A DNA stretch of 64,000 nt from Herbaspirillum sp. YR522. Its GTDB lineage: Bacteria; Pseudomonadota; Gammaproteobacteria; Burkholderiales; Burkholderiaceae_D. Position numbers and translations under genes: made by a program. The notes under the pieces were generated by a model that was not told the DNA's origin, did no database searches, and saw only the letters and a list, made by a program, of their open reading frames with translations. Shown one piece after another: positions 8,519-16,142 of the stretch (within the stretch, counting starts at the first letter, position 1; the number at the start of each line of letters is the position of its first letter). The stretch is taken from contig NZ_AKJA01000134.1 in assembly GCF_000282575.1 (NCBI RefSeq), positions 1 through 64,000 of the forward strand, written 5' to 3'.

Positions 8519-9192
8519 CAGGCCGCCTGCAACAGGTAACCGAGGCCGCGCAAGGTGGTGATCGACACCCGCCCCTGTTCGATCGCCTCGAGTTTCTTGC
8601 GTACCCGATGGATGTAGATCTCGATGGCGTCGACGTTGGCGTTGTCATCCAGGGAAAACACTTCCTGGAACAGCTTTTCCTTGGGCACGGTGCGCCCGGC
8701 GCGGGTAATCAATGCCTCCAGCACGGCATGTTCGCGTGGTGTCAGGGCCAGCATCGCCCCGCCGTAGGTGAACATGCGGGCGACGGTGTCGAAGCTGAGG
8801 GCGCCGCAGGTGATGGTGACGGCTTCGTTGCCTTGTGCGCGCCGCAGCAGCGCCTTGACCCGCGCTTCGAGCTCGACCAGCTCGAACGGCTTGGCCAGGT
8901 AGTCGTCGGCGCCCAGGTTGAGCCCCTGCACCCGGTCGTTGAGGCCGCCGCGCGCGGTCAGGATCAACACCGGCGTGCGGCTGCCGCGCGCGCGCAGGCG
9001 CTTGAGCACGTCGAGCCCATCCATCTTAGGCAGCGTCAGGTCGAGGATGACCAGCGCATACTCCTGGGTCAGCAACAGGCTGTCGGCATCGGCGCCGTTG
9101 CTGGCGCACTCGACGCCAAGATGGGCGTCCTGCAGGGCCTTGGCCAGCCAGCGGGACAGCTCGACGTGGTCTTCCACCAATAGAATGCGCAT
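8518..9192 (-). CDS. tctD: OmpR-family response regulator, TctD-like
   Basis: Regulator of 224 residues, the usual TctD length when read from ATG 9192 (MRILLVEDH); ATG 9201 is a poorer choice. The receiver domain has the acidic pair (VEDH), the phosphoacceptor in VILDLTLPKMDG, a conserved T/S in ILTARG and Lys in YLAKPF. A winged-helix DNA-binding domain follows (ALTPREHAVLEAL to the RGLGYLL end). It is first in the tctDE operon and is divergent from the TctC-like gene across about 250 bases, so that region is its likely target. Confidence 0.92.
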   Translation of the reverse strand: MRILLVEDHVELSRWLAKALQDAHLGVECASNGADADSLLLTQEYALVILDLTLPKMDGLDVLKRLRARGSRTPVLILTARGGLNDRVQGLNLGADDYLAKPFELVELEARVKALLRRAQGNEAVTITCGALSFDTVARMFTYGGAMLALTPREHAVLEALITRAGRTVPKEKLFQEVFSLDDNANVDAIEIYIHRVRKKLEAIEQGRVSITTLRGLGYLLQAA

Positions 9193-9329
9193 GATCACCA
9201 TGAAAAAAAGAAGGCATTTGGGCGCGCGACAACCAGGACCGAACCGATGACGCAATTCGACCGCAAGACACAGGCGCAGCCCGCGATAGCTGCGGATGCT
9301 AACAGAACCGGCGGGGTTGCAGTAGCCGC

Positions 9330-9347
9330 CGCCACGGGCCCGTGGCG
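9330..9347. repeat. Perfect 18-bp palindrome between tctD and the TctC-like gene
   Basis: CGCCACGGGCCCGTGGCG is a perfect dyad (9-bp arms, no spacer). It lies in the divergent intergenic region about 140 bases from the regulator start and about 95 bases from the short leader frame at 9443. It could be an operator for the TctD-like regulator or a hairpin in the 5' transcript. No T-tract follows, so it is not a normal terminator. Confidence 0.5.
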
Positions 9348-9442
9348 ACTCTTTCCCGACACTGAAAGCCTATTGAAAGATTGGCCCGGTAGCATCCGCT
9401 CACAACATCAGATCAATAAAAACCGATTATTGGAGACAAGCC

Positions 9443-9547
9443 ATGATTTTGCATCGTCGGCCCCTGTATTGCCCGAACCACGCCTGGGTCCAGGACCCGG
9501 ACCTGGCCCCATATCACGACCCGTACCACGCCCCGTCGCGCGCCTGA
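9443..9547 (+). CDS. Putative 34-residue leader peptide upstream of the TctC-like gene
   Basis: ATG 9443 is preceded by an excellent ribosome site (TTGGAGACAAGCC), the same leader arrangement as before the MFS gene at 49851. It opens a 34-codon frame rich in Pro, His and Tyr (MILHRRPLYCPNHAW..., ending YHAPSRA) that stops at 9547, eight bases before ATG 9556 of the binding protein in another frame. The peptide has no signal sequence. The strong ribosome site belongs to this frame rather than to the binding-protein gene, which suggests translational coupling. A frameshifted old N-terminus is the alternative. Confidence 0.4.
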   Translation: MILHRRPLYCPNHAWVQDPDLAPYHDPYHAPSRA

Positions 9548-9555
9548 ACCGCGCC

Positions 9556-10524
9556 ATGGCCGGGTCCGTGCGGCGTTGCCTGCTGCTGGCTTGCCTGCTG
9601 ACGTCCTTCGCTTTTGCCGCGCAGGCGGTGGAGTGCATCGTCCCGGCCAAGCCCGGCGGTGGCATGGACGGCGCCTGCAAGGTCATGCGCAAGAGCTTGC
9701 CGGCGACCGGCGAGGCACCGGGCGCGGGCGTGAAGATCAGTTACCTGCCCGGCGGCATCGGTGCGGTGGCCTGGAGCTCGGTGGTGTCGCAGCGACGCGG
9801 CGGGCCCGAGACGCTGGTGACCTTTTCGGGTGGCTCGCTGCTCAACCTGGCGCAGGGCAAGTACGGCAAGGCAGCAGTGTCGGACGTGCGCTGGCTGGCT
9901 GCCATCGGTGTCGACTACGGCATGATCGCCGTGCGCAGCGACGCGCCCTACCGCAACCTGCGCGACCTGGCCGAGGCCATGCGGCGCGACCCGGGCAAGA
10001 TCACCATCGGCGTGTCCGGCACCATCGGCAGCCAGGACTGGCTCAAGGTCGCGATGATTGCGCGACGCGCCAACGTCGACCCCAGGGACCTGCGCTTCGT
10101 GGCGTTGGAAGGCGGCGGCGAATCATTCACCGCCTTGCAGGCCGGCCATGTGCAGATGATCTCGGGCGACGCCTCGGAGGCGACCCAATATGCCAGCAAC
10201 GGCCAGTTCCGGGTGCTGGCGGTGCTGGCCGAGCAACGCCTGCCGGGCGCGCTGTCGGGCGTGCCCACGGCCCGGGAGCAAGGCTTCGACGTGGTGTGGC
10301 CGATCATTCGCGGCTTCTACATGAGTGCCCAGGTCAGCGACGCCGAGTACCGGCGCTGGGTGGCGTTGTTCGAGCAGACCATGGCCAGCGAGCAATTCCA
10401 GCGCCAGCGCGCGGCCAGCGGGTTGTATCCGTTTGCCATGACCGGCGCCGCATTGACCGAGCACATCCATCGGGTGGTCGAGCAATATCGCAGGCAATCG
10501 CAGGATCTGGGGCTGGTCCGCTGA
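9556..10524 (+). CDS. TctC/Bug-family periplasmic binding protein (orphan)
   Basis: Secreted binding protein of 322 residues. ATG 9556 (MAGSVRRCLLLACLL) gives a complete Sec signal peptide cleaved near AQAVE. The frame is open further upstream to 9247, but that extension is rich in Pro/Gly and not export-like. Family features are the N-terminal VPAKPGGGMDGACK loop, the segment PGKITIGVSG and the late GVPTAREQGFDVVWP motif. The membrane partners TctA and TctB are absent from the window. It lies between tctDE and an ATP-driven importer, so it may present ligand to the TctE-like sensor instead of feeding a TctAB channel; this is inference from the Bordetella Bct system. Confidence 0.88.
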   Translation: MAGSVRRCLLLACLLTSFAFAAQAVECIVPAKPGGGMDGACKVMRKSLPATGEAPGAGVKISYLPGGIGAVAWSSVVSQRRGGPETLVTFSGGSLLNLAQGKYGKAAVSDVRWLAAIGVDYGMIAVRSDAPYRNLRDLAEAMRRDPGKITIGVSGTIGSQDWLKVAMIARRANVDPRDLRFVALEGGGESFTALQAGHVQMISGDASEATQYASNGQFRVLAVLAEQRLPGALSGVPTAREQGFDVVWPIIRGFYMSAQVSDAEYRRWVALFEQTMASEQFQRQRAASGLYPFAMTGAALTEHIHRVVEQYRRQSQDLGLVR

Positions 10525-10567
10525 CCGCGCCCCTGGCATCAACCATCAATAACTCAGGAGACTCCAC

Positions 10568-11674
10568 ATGTTCGCAAAACGCCGCATCACCCTGGCCCTG
10601 GCCTTGACCCTGCCGCTGGCCGCCTGGTCTGCGGGCGCATCGGCCCAGACCCCTGCCGGCTACCCGGCCGACTACGCCAAGCTGGTCGAGGGCGCCAAGA
10701 AGGAAGGCAAGGTGGTGGTCTACAGCACCACCGATTCCAAGGCGGCCGAGGCACTGATCCGCGATTTCAGCGCGCTCTACCCCGCCGTCAAGGTCGAGTA
10801 CAACGACATGAATTCGACCGAGGTCTACAACCGCTTCATCTCCGAGGCTGCCGCCGGCGGCGCCACGGCCGATGTGATGTGGTCGTCGTCGATGGACTTG
10901 CAGATGAAGCTGGCCTCGGAAGGCTACGCGCTGAACTACAAGTCGCCCGAGGCGGGCGCCGTGCCGGGCTGGGCCAACTGGAAGGACAGCGCCTACGGCA
11001 CCACCTTCGAACCGACCGCCATCGTCTACAACAAGCGCCTGGTGCCCGAGGCCGAGGTGCCGACCACCCATGCCGAATTCACCAAGCTGCTCACCACCAA
11101 GCTCGACAAGTACAAGAACAAGGTCACCACCTACGACATCGAGAAATCCGGCGTCGGCTTCAGCCTGATCACCCACGACTTGAAGCTCGACCCGCAGTTC
11201 TGGGATTTCGCCCGGGCCCTGGGCGGCGTGGCGGTGCGGGTGCAGTCGTCCACCGGCACCATGCTCGAGCGCATCTCGTCGGGTGAAAACCTGATCGGCT
11301 ACAACATCCTGGGCCCGTATGCCCTGACCCGCGCCAAGAAGGACCCGTCGATCGGCATCGCCTTCACCAAGGACTACAACCTGGTGCTGTCGCGCGTCAT
11401 CTTCGTCAACAAGTCGGCCAAGAACATCAATGCAGCCAAGCTGTGGCTGGACTACATCCTGTCCAAGCGCGGCCAGACCATCATCGCCAACGATGCGCAA
11501 TTGTTCGCCATCCGTGCCGACGTCACCGGCGCGACCACGTCGGCCGAACTGAACAAGCAGCTGGGCACGGCATTGAAGCCGATGCCGGTCGATACCGGCC
11601 TGCTGGAGTACCTCGACCAGGGCAAGCGACTGGCGTTCCTGAAGCAATGGAAGCAAGCCGCCGGCAAGAAGTGA
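10568..11674 (+). CDS. ABC transporter substrate-binding protein, Fe3+/AfuA type
   Basis: Periplasmic protein of 368 residues with a Sec signal (about residues 1-26, cleaved after ASAQ). It belongs to the large cluster that includes FbpA/AfuA and phosphonate- or sugar-phosphate-binding proteins: KKEGKVVVYSTTDSKA near the start, then ADVMWSSSMDLQ and a hinge with FEPTAIVYNK. The tyrosine pair that binds iron in FbpA is not evident, so iron is not assured as the ligand; AfuA of Actinobacillus binds hexose phosphates. It starts 43 bases after the TctC-like gene with a good site (CAGGAGACTCCAC). It begins the afuABC-like set and is followed by a hairpin. Confidence 0.9.
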   Translation: MFAKRRITLALALTLPLAAWSAGASAQTPAGYPADYAKLVEGAKKEGKVVVYSTTDSKAAEALIRDFSALYPAVKVEYNDMNSTEVYNRFISEAAAGGATADVMWSSSMDLQMKLASEGYALNYKSPEAGAVPGWANWKDSAYGTTFEPTAIVYNKRLVPEAEVPTTHAEFTKLLTTKLDKYKNKVTTYDIEKSGVGFSLITHDLKLDPQFWDFARALGGVAVRVQSSTGTMLERISSGENLIGYNILGPYALTRAKKDPSIGIAFTKDYNLVLSRVIFVNKSAKNINAAKLWLDYILSKRGQTIIANDAQLFAIRADVTGATTSAELNKQLGTALKPMPVDTGLLEYLDQGKRLAFLKQWKQAAGKK

Positions 11675-11697
11675 TCCGCCGCGGCTGTCGCCGCACA

Positions 11698-11726
11698 CGA
11701 TCCGGTTGAGCGGCCGGATCGGTTTT
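11698..11726 (+). terminator. Hairpin between binding-protein and permease genes
   Basis: CGATCCGG (11698-11705) and CCGGATCG (11714-11721) form a perfect 8-bp stem with an 8-base loop, followed by GTTTT. A second short hairpin (CTTCCCG-T-CGGGAAG, 11739-11753) follows. Such structures after a binding-protein gene commonly give partial termination, so the binding protein is made in excess over the permease. Confidence 0.6.
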
Positions 11727-11838
11727 CCACGATGTTGTCTTCCCGTCGGGAAGTCGCCCCGGCGACCTCCCTGGCCGCAGGCTTGCCCGGATCCGGGCCG
11801 GATGCCCGCGAAATCGTTGCACTTTTGAATGGCAGATC

Positions 11839-13650
11839 ATGCAAACACTTTCTTCCCCTGCGCGCAGCGAGGCCGGCTCGACAGGCCTGCTGGCGCGCCT
11901 GAACTGGCCACGCGGCGTGGTCGTGCTGCTGGCCGCACTGGTCATCTTCGTACCGTTGCTGCTGATTTTCTACCAGAGCTTCCTGTCGGCACCGTTCTTC
12001 GCGCCGGTCAAGACGCTGACGCTGGACTCGTACCGGTTCATCTTCGACGATACCGACTTCCAGCAGGCTTTCGTCAACGGTTTCTACCTGGCCTCGGGGC
12101 TGGCGCTGATCGCCGTGCCGCTGGGCGGCATGCTGGCCTTCCTGATGGTGCGCACCGACCTGCCCGGGCGCGGCTGGATCGCGCCGATGCTGCTGGTGCC
12201 GATCTTCGTCTCGCCCATGGTGATCGGCTTCGGCTACGTGGTGTCGATGGGACCAGTGGGCTTCTATACGGTGTGGGTGCGCAACCTGCTGTCGGTGTTC
12301 GGCTTCGAGGGTGCCCCCTGGAATGTCTATTCCTTCCCCGCCATCGTCATCATCGCCGGCCTGACCCACGTGCCGCATGTGTACCTGTATGCCTCGGCCG
12401 CCCTCAAGAGCCTGGGCTCGGACGTCGAGGAAGCGGCCCGGGTGGCCGGCGCCTCGCCGTTGCAGGTGGCGCTGAACGTGTCGCTGCCGATGATCATGCC
12501 GGCGCTGGCCTATTCGGGAGTGCTGGTGTTCTTCCTCGGTTTCGAGGTGTTCGGCCTGGTGCTGGTGCTGGGCGACCCCGAAGGCCACCTGGTGCTGGCC
12601 ACCTATCTCTACAAGCTGACCAACAAGCTGGGCACGCCGTCGTATCACCTCATGGCGGCCGTGGCGGTATGCCTGGTGGCGGTGACCATGCCATTGGTGA
12701 TGCTGCAGCGCTGGCTGCTCAAGTCGGCCAACAAGTACGTTTCGATCAAGGGCAAGGGCGCGCGCCAGAAGGCACTGCCGCTGGGCAAGTGGCGCTGGAT
12801 CGCCTTCGCGCTGATCGCCGGCTGGCTGGTATTTACCGTGATCGTGCCGCTGTCGGGCATTGCCTTGCGTACCTTCGTGTCGCACTGGGGCGATGGCGTC
12901 GACCTGCTCGAGGTGCTGACCCTGCAGAACTTCCGTGATGTCTGGAACCAACCTTCGCTGGTGCGCGGCATCATCAATACGGTGTTGATCGGCGTCATCG
13001 GCGGTGCGCTGGCGGTGGTGTGCTACAGCGCCGTGGCGCTGGCGATGCACCGCAAGAACGATGGCGTGACCCGCTTCCTCGACTACAGCGTGCTGGTGCC
13101 GCGGGCGGTGCCGGGCTTGCTGGCGGGCCTGTCCTTCCTGTGGGTGTTCCTGTTCGTGCCGTCCTTGCTGGACAACTTCCTCAAGGGCTTCGACAACGAT
13201 GTCGCGCGCTGGCTGGTCGACAGTTTCGTGCCGCAGTTGCGGGCGCTGCGCTCGACCATCTTCTCGGTCTGGCTGGCCTATTCGGTGGTGTGGATGGCCT
13301 ACGGCCTGCGCCTGATCACTACCGCCCTGCTGCAGGTGGGCCCGGAACTGGAAGAAGCGGCCCGCGCGGTCGGTGCCCGCCGCGGCCAGGTCACCCGCGA
13401 CGTCACCCTGCCCCTGGTCAGGTACGGCCTCTTGGGCGCCTGGCTGATGGTGTTCCTGATCTTCGAGCGCGAATACTCGACCGGCGTGTACCTGCTCTCG
13501 CCCGGCACCGAGGTGATCGGCTCGATGATCGTCTCGATGTGGGCCGCCGGTGCCGTCGAGCTGGTCGCCGCCCTGTCGTTCATCAATATCACGCTGGTGG
13601 CCATCGGCCTGGGCATTGCCCTGCGCTTCGGCATCAAGCTCCACGATTAA
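11839..13650 (+). CDS. ABC transporter permease, two-domain FbpB/AfuB type
   Basis: Inner-membrane protein of 603 residues that carries two BPD_transp_1 domains in one chain. Each half has about six helices and an EAA loop: EAARVAGASPLQVALNVSLP in the N-half, and EEAARAVGARRGQVTRDVTLP in the C-half. One gene therefore supplies the complete channel, as in iron(III) and hexose-phosphate importers of the FbpB/AfuB family. It starts 164 bases after the binding-protein gene, beyond two hairpins, and the ATPase gene follows after 14 bases. Confidence 0.92.
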   Translation: MQTLSSPARSEAGSTGLLARLNWPRGVVVLLAALVIFVPLLLIFYQSFLSAPFFAPVKTLTLDSYRFIFDDTDFQQAFVNGFYLASGLALIAVPLGGMLAFLMVRTDLPGRGWIAPMLLVPIFVSPMVIGFGYVVSMGPVGFYTVWVRNLLSVFGFEGAPWNVYSFPAIVIIAGLTHVPHVYLYASAALKSLGSDVEEAARVAGASPLQVALNVSLPMIMPALAYSGVLVFFLGFEVFGLVLVLGDPEGHLVLATYLYKLTNKLGTPSYHLMAAVAVCLVAVTMPLVMLQRWLLKSANKYVSIKGKGARQKALPLGKWRWIAFALIAGWLVFTVIVPLSGIALRTFVSHWGDGVDLLEVLTLQNFRDVWNQPSLVRGIINTVLIGVIGGALAVVCYSAVALAMHRKNDGVTRFLDYSVLVPRAVPGLLAGLSFLWVFLFVPSLLDNFLKGFDNDVARWLVDSFVPQLRALRSTIFSVWLAYSVVWMAYGLRLITTALLQVGPELEEAARAVGARRGQVTRDVTLPLVRYGLLGAWLMVFLIFEREYSTGVYLLSPGTEVIGSMIVSMWAAGAVELVAALSFINITLVAIGLGIALRFGIKLHD

Positions 13651-13664
13651 ACCAAGGAATCATC

Positions 13665-14744
13665 ATGTCAGAACTGAACGTCAACGATCTTCATCTCGAC
13701 TACGGCAGCGGCGCCTCGGCCAATCCCATCCTCAAGGGTGTGTCGATGCAATTGCAACGCGGCGAAGTGGTGGCCCTGCTGGGCCCCTCGGGCAGCGGCA
13801 AGACCACCCTGCTGCGGGCGGTAGCCGGCCTGGAGTCGCCCAAGGCCGGCAGCATCGATATCGCCGACCGGCGCGTCTACGATGGCCAGAAGAAGCTCGA
13901 GATTCCGGCCGAGGAGCGCAATCTGGGGCTGGTGTTCCAGTCCTATGCGCTGTGGCCGCACAAGACCGTGTTCGACAATGTGGCGTATGGCCTGAAGCTG
14001 CGCAAGCTGGGCGGCAGCGAGATCGCCGGCCGGGTCAACGAAGTACTCAAGCAACTGGGGCTGGGCCATCTGGGCGAGCGCTTTCCGCACCAGTTGTCGG
14101 GCGGCCAGCAGCAGCGCGTGGCGATCGCCCGCGCGCTGGTCTACAACCCGCAGGTCATCCTGCTGGACGAACCGCTGTCGAACCTCGACGCCAAGCTGCG
14201 CGAGGAGGCTCGCGCCTTCCTGCGCGAACTGATCGTGCGACTGGGCCTGTCGGCCCTGATGGTGACCCACGACCAGGGCGAGGCGATGGCCATCTCGGAC
14301 CGCATCCTGCTGCTCAACAACGGCCGCATCGAACAGCAAGGCACGCCACAGAGCATGTACCAGACCCCGGACACGCTGTTTACGGCCGAATTCATGGGCA
14401 GCAACAACCGGCTGCCGGCCAAGGTCCTGCAGCGCGACGGCCAGCGCGTGACGCTGCAGGTCGAAGGCGGCACCGTGCAGGCCACCGCGCGCGGCACCAA
14501 TACCGGCGGCGAGGCGATCGGCATCATCCGCCTCGAGCAGGTGCGCATCGCCGATCACCAGGGCGATAACGCCATCCGCCTGCCGCTGTCGACCTGCATG
14601 TACCTGGGCGACCGCTGGGAGTGCCTGTTCAAGTCCAACAGTGCCGACAGCACCACGGTGGGCTTGCGTGCCTACGCGCCGCACAAACTGGCGCCGGGCG
14701 AATACTGGCTCACATTGCCCGAACAGGCCTTGTGGGCGTTCTGA
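13665..14744 (+). CDS. ABC transporter ATP-binding protein, FbpC/AfuC type
   Basis: ATPase of 359 residues that energises the two-domain permease just upstream. Visible are Walker A GPSGSGKTT (about 43-51), the Q-loop FQSYALWPHKTVFDNV, signature LSGGQQQRVAIARAL, Walker B VILLDEPLSNLDAKL and the H-loop MVTHDQGEA. A C-terminal TOBE-like regulatory domain follows (about 240-359). ATG 13665 has an upstream AAGGAAT site, 14 bases after the permease stop. The porin gene begins 34 bases after its stop, probably in the same transcript. Confidence 0.93.
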   Translation: MSELNVNDLHLDYGSGASANPILKGVSMQLQRGEVVALLGPSGSGKTTLLRAVAGLESPKAGSIDIADRRVYDGQKKLEIPAEERNLGLVFQSYALWPHKTVFDNVAYGLKLRKLGGSEIAGRVNEVLKQLGLGHLGERFPHQLSGGQQQRVAIARALVYNPQVILLDEPLSNLDAKLREEARAFLRELIVRLGLSALMVTHDQGEAMAISDRILLLNNGRIEQQGTPQSMYQTPDTLFTAEFMGSNNRLPAKVLQRDGQRVTLQVEGGTVQATARGTNTGGEAIGIIRLEQVRIADHQGDNAIRLPLSTCMYLGDRWECLFKSNSADSTTVGLRAYAPHKLAPGEYWLTLPEQALWAF

Positions 14745-14778
14745 ACCATAACAACAATTTTCACCCAGGAGACCAGCA

Positions 14779-15840
14779 ATGCAGAAGAAACACTTGGCCG
14801 TCGCCGCACTGGCGGCCACCAGCGGCCTGGCAGCCGCCCAGGGCAGCGTGACCGTGTACGGCCTGATCGACACCGGCATCGAGTACGTCAACCACGCCAG
14901 CGCCAGCGGCGGCAGTCTCACGCGCGTCAGTTCGGGCGCCATGAATACCTCGCGCATCGGTTTTCGCGGCAGCGAGGACCTGGGCGGTGGCCTCAAGGCC
15001 ATCTTCCAGCTCGAAAACGGGTTCAAGCTCGATACCGGCGGCCTCGACGGCGATGCCAACCAGCTGTTCAACCGCCAATCCACGGTCGGCCTGGAAGGCA
15101 GCCTCGGCCGCATCGTGGCGGGACGTTCGTTCAGCACCACCTATGACTTCATCCTGCCGTTCGACCCCATGGGTTACTCGGCGCAGTATTCGTGGGTGAC
15201 CTCGGCCGGTGCCACCGGCGCCCGCAAGGACGGCATGCCCACCGGCGTGTCCAACCTGGTCAAGTACCAGGGCACGTTCGGCGGCGTGAAGATCGGTGCG
15301 ATGTTCGGCTTCGGTGAAGTCGCCGGCAGCACCAGGGATAGCGCCAAGTACGGCGTCGGCCTGGGCTACGACAACGGCCCGTTCTCGGTGGCCGCCACCT
15401 ATGATCGCGTCAACGGCACGGCGGCGGTGGCCGGCGGCGCCTTCGACAAGAGCACCACGGCGCACCTGGCCGCCGCCTACCAGGTCATGGAATCGCTCAA
15501 GCTCAGTGGCGGCTATCGCTACTACAAGCGCACCCAGGCCTCGGGCGCGACGCCATTGCGCAGCGACTTCTACTGGGGCGGCGCGACCTACAGGTTCACG
15601 CCGGCACTGAGCCTGATCGGCGCCGTCTACTACCAGAACCAGAAGAACCTGGCGGTCGACGCCGATCCGATCCTGTACTCGCTGCGCTTGAAGTATGCGC
15701 TGTCCAAGCGTACCGACCTGTATGCCAGCGGCGGCTATGCCAAGGCCAAGAACAACCAGCTGGTGGGCCTGTCGCGCGACGACGTCGGCTTTGCCGACAG
15801 CCAGGTCGGGGTGACGCTGGGCATGCAGCACCGCTTCTAG
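14779..15840 (+). CDS. Outer-membrane porin, Porin_4 family
   Basis: Trimeric general porin of 353 residues. It has a signal peptide (MQKKHLAVAALAATSG, cleaved after AAAQ), the typical first strand GSVTVYGLIDTGIEY, the FRGSEDLGGGLKAIFQLE region and a C-terminal strand that ends in Phe (MQHRF), as needed for BAM-dependent insertion. A good site (CAGGAGACCAGCA) precedes the ATG. At the end of the afuABC-like operon it probably lets the transported solute cross the outer membrane. Confidence 0.93.
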   Translation: MQKKHLAVAALAATSGLAAAQGSVTVYGLIDTGIEYVNHASASGGSLTRVSSGAMNTSRIGFRGSEDLGGGLKAIFQLENGFKLDTGGLDGDANQLFNRQSTVGLEGSLGRIVAGRSFSTTYDFILPFDPMGYSAQYSWVTSAGATGARKDGMPTGVSNLVKYQGTFGGVKIGAMFGFGEVAGSTRDSAKYGVGLGYDNGPFSVAATYDRVNGTAAVAGGAFDKSTTAHLAAAYQVMESLKLSGGYRYYKRTQASGATPLRSDFYWGGATYRFTPALSLIGAVYYQNQKNLAVDADPILYSLRLKYALSKRTDLYASGGYAKAKNNQLVGLSRDDVGFADSQVGVTLGMQHRF

Positions 15841-16142
15841 GCCGGAAACTCCCTGAACCGGCGGCCGCCGGGTTGCGTCCTACCCACACTCGCCTGCCCG
15901 GCGGGTGTGGCGCAGTTGCCGATGTTCGCGCAAGGCGAACCAGACATGCCCGGCGTCACCTCCCATAACATTGCCTCTCTGACATCAGTCAATTCCCGAT
16001 TCCACAGCCGTGCTTTAAAAGCTGGGGCACAATCGCATCAGCTGAAAAACACCTTGCCCCACGCGCACCGTAATTCAGGGAAAATGACGGCGCCAGCAAT
16101 CACCGGGGGGTGATCGGCCACGTCTTCGTCCAGGGAACGCCC
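15841..16142. other. 302-base intergenic region with two hairpins
   Basis: Just after the porin stop there is a GC-rich dyad (CCGGCGGCCGCCGG, 15858-15871). A second stem follows, with CCACACTCGCC (15884-15894) pairing to GGCGGGTGTGG (15900-15910) with one G-T pair. Neither has a clear T-tract, but together they may end the porin transcript. The rest, more AT-rich from about 15960 to 16090, presumably holds the promoter of the MHYT kinase. I see no gene in it. Confidence 0.5.

Noticed and set aside
9247-9555. Long N-terminal extension of the TctC-like protein
   Set aside because: The added 103 residues are Pro/Gly/Arg-rich and would bury the signal peptide that starts at ATG 9556.
10568-14744. 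Certain assignment as an iron(III) importer
   Set aside because: The operon build fits FbpABC, but I see no Fur-like box and no clear iron-binding tyrosine pair, and AfuABC relatives carry sugar phosphates.
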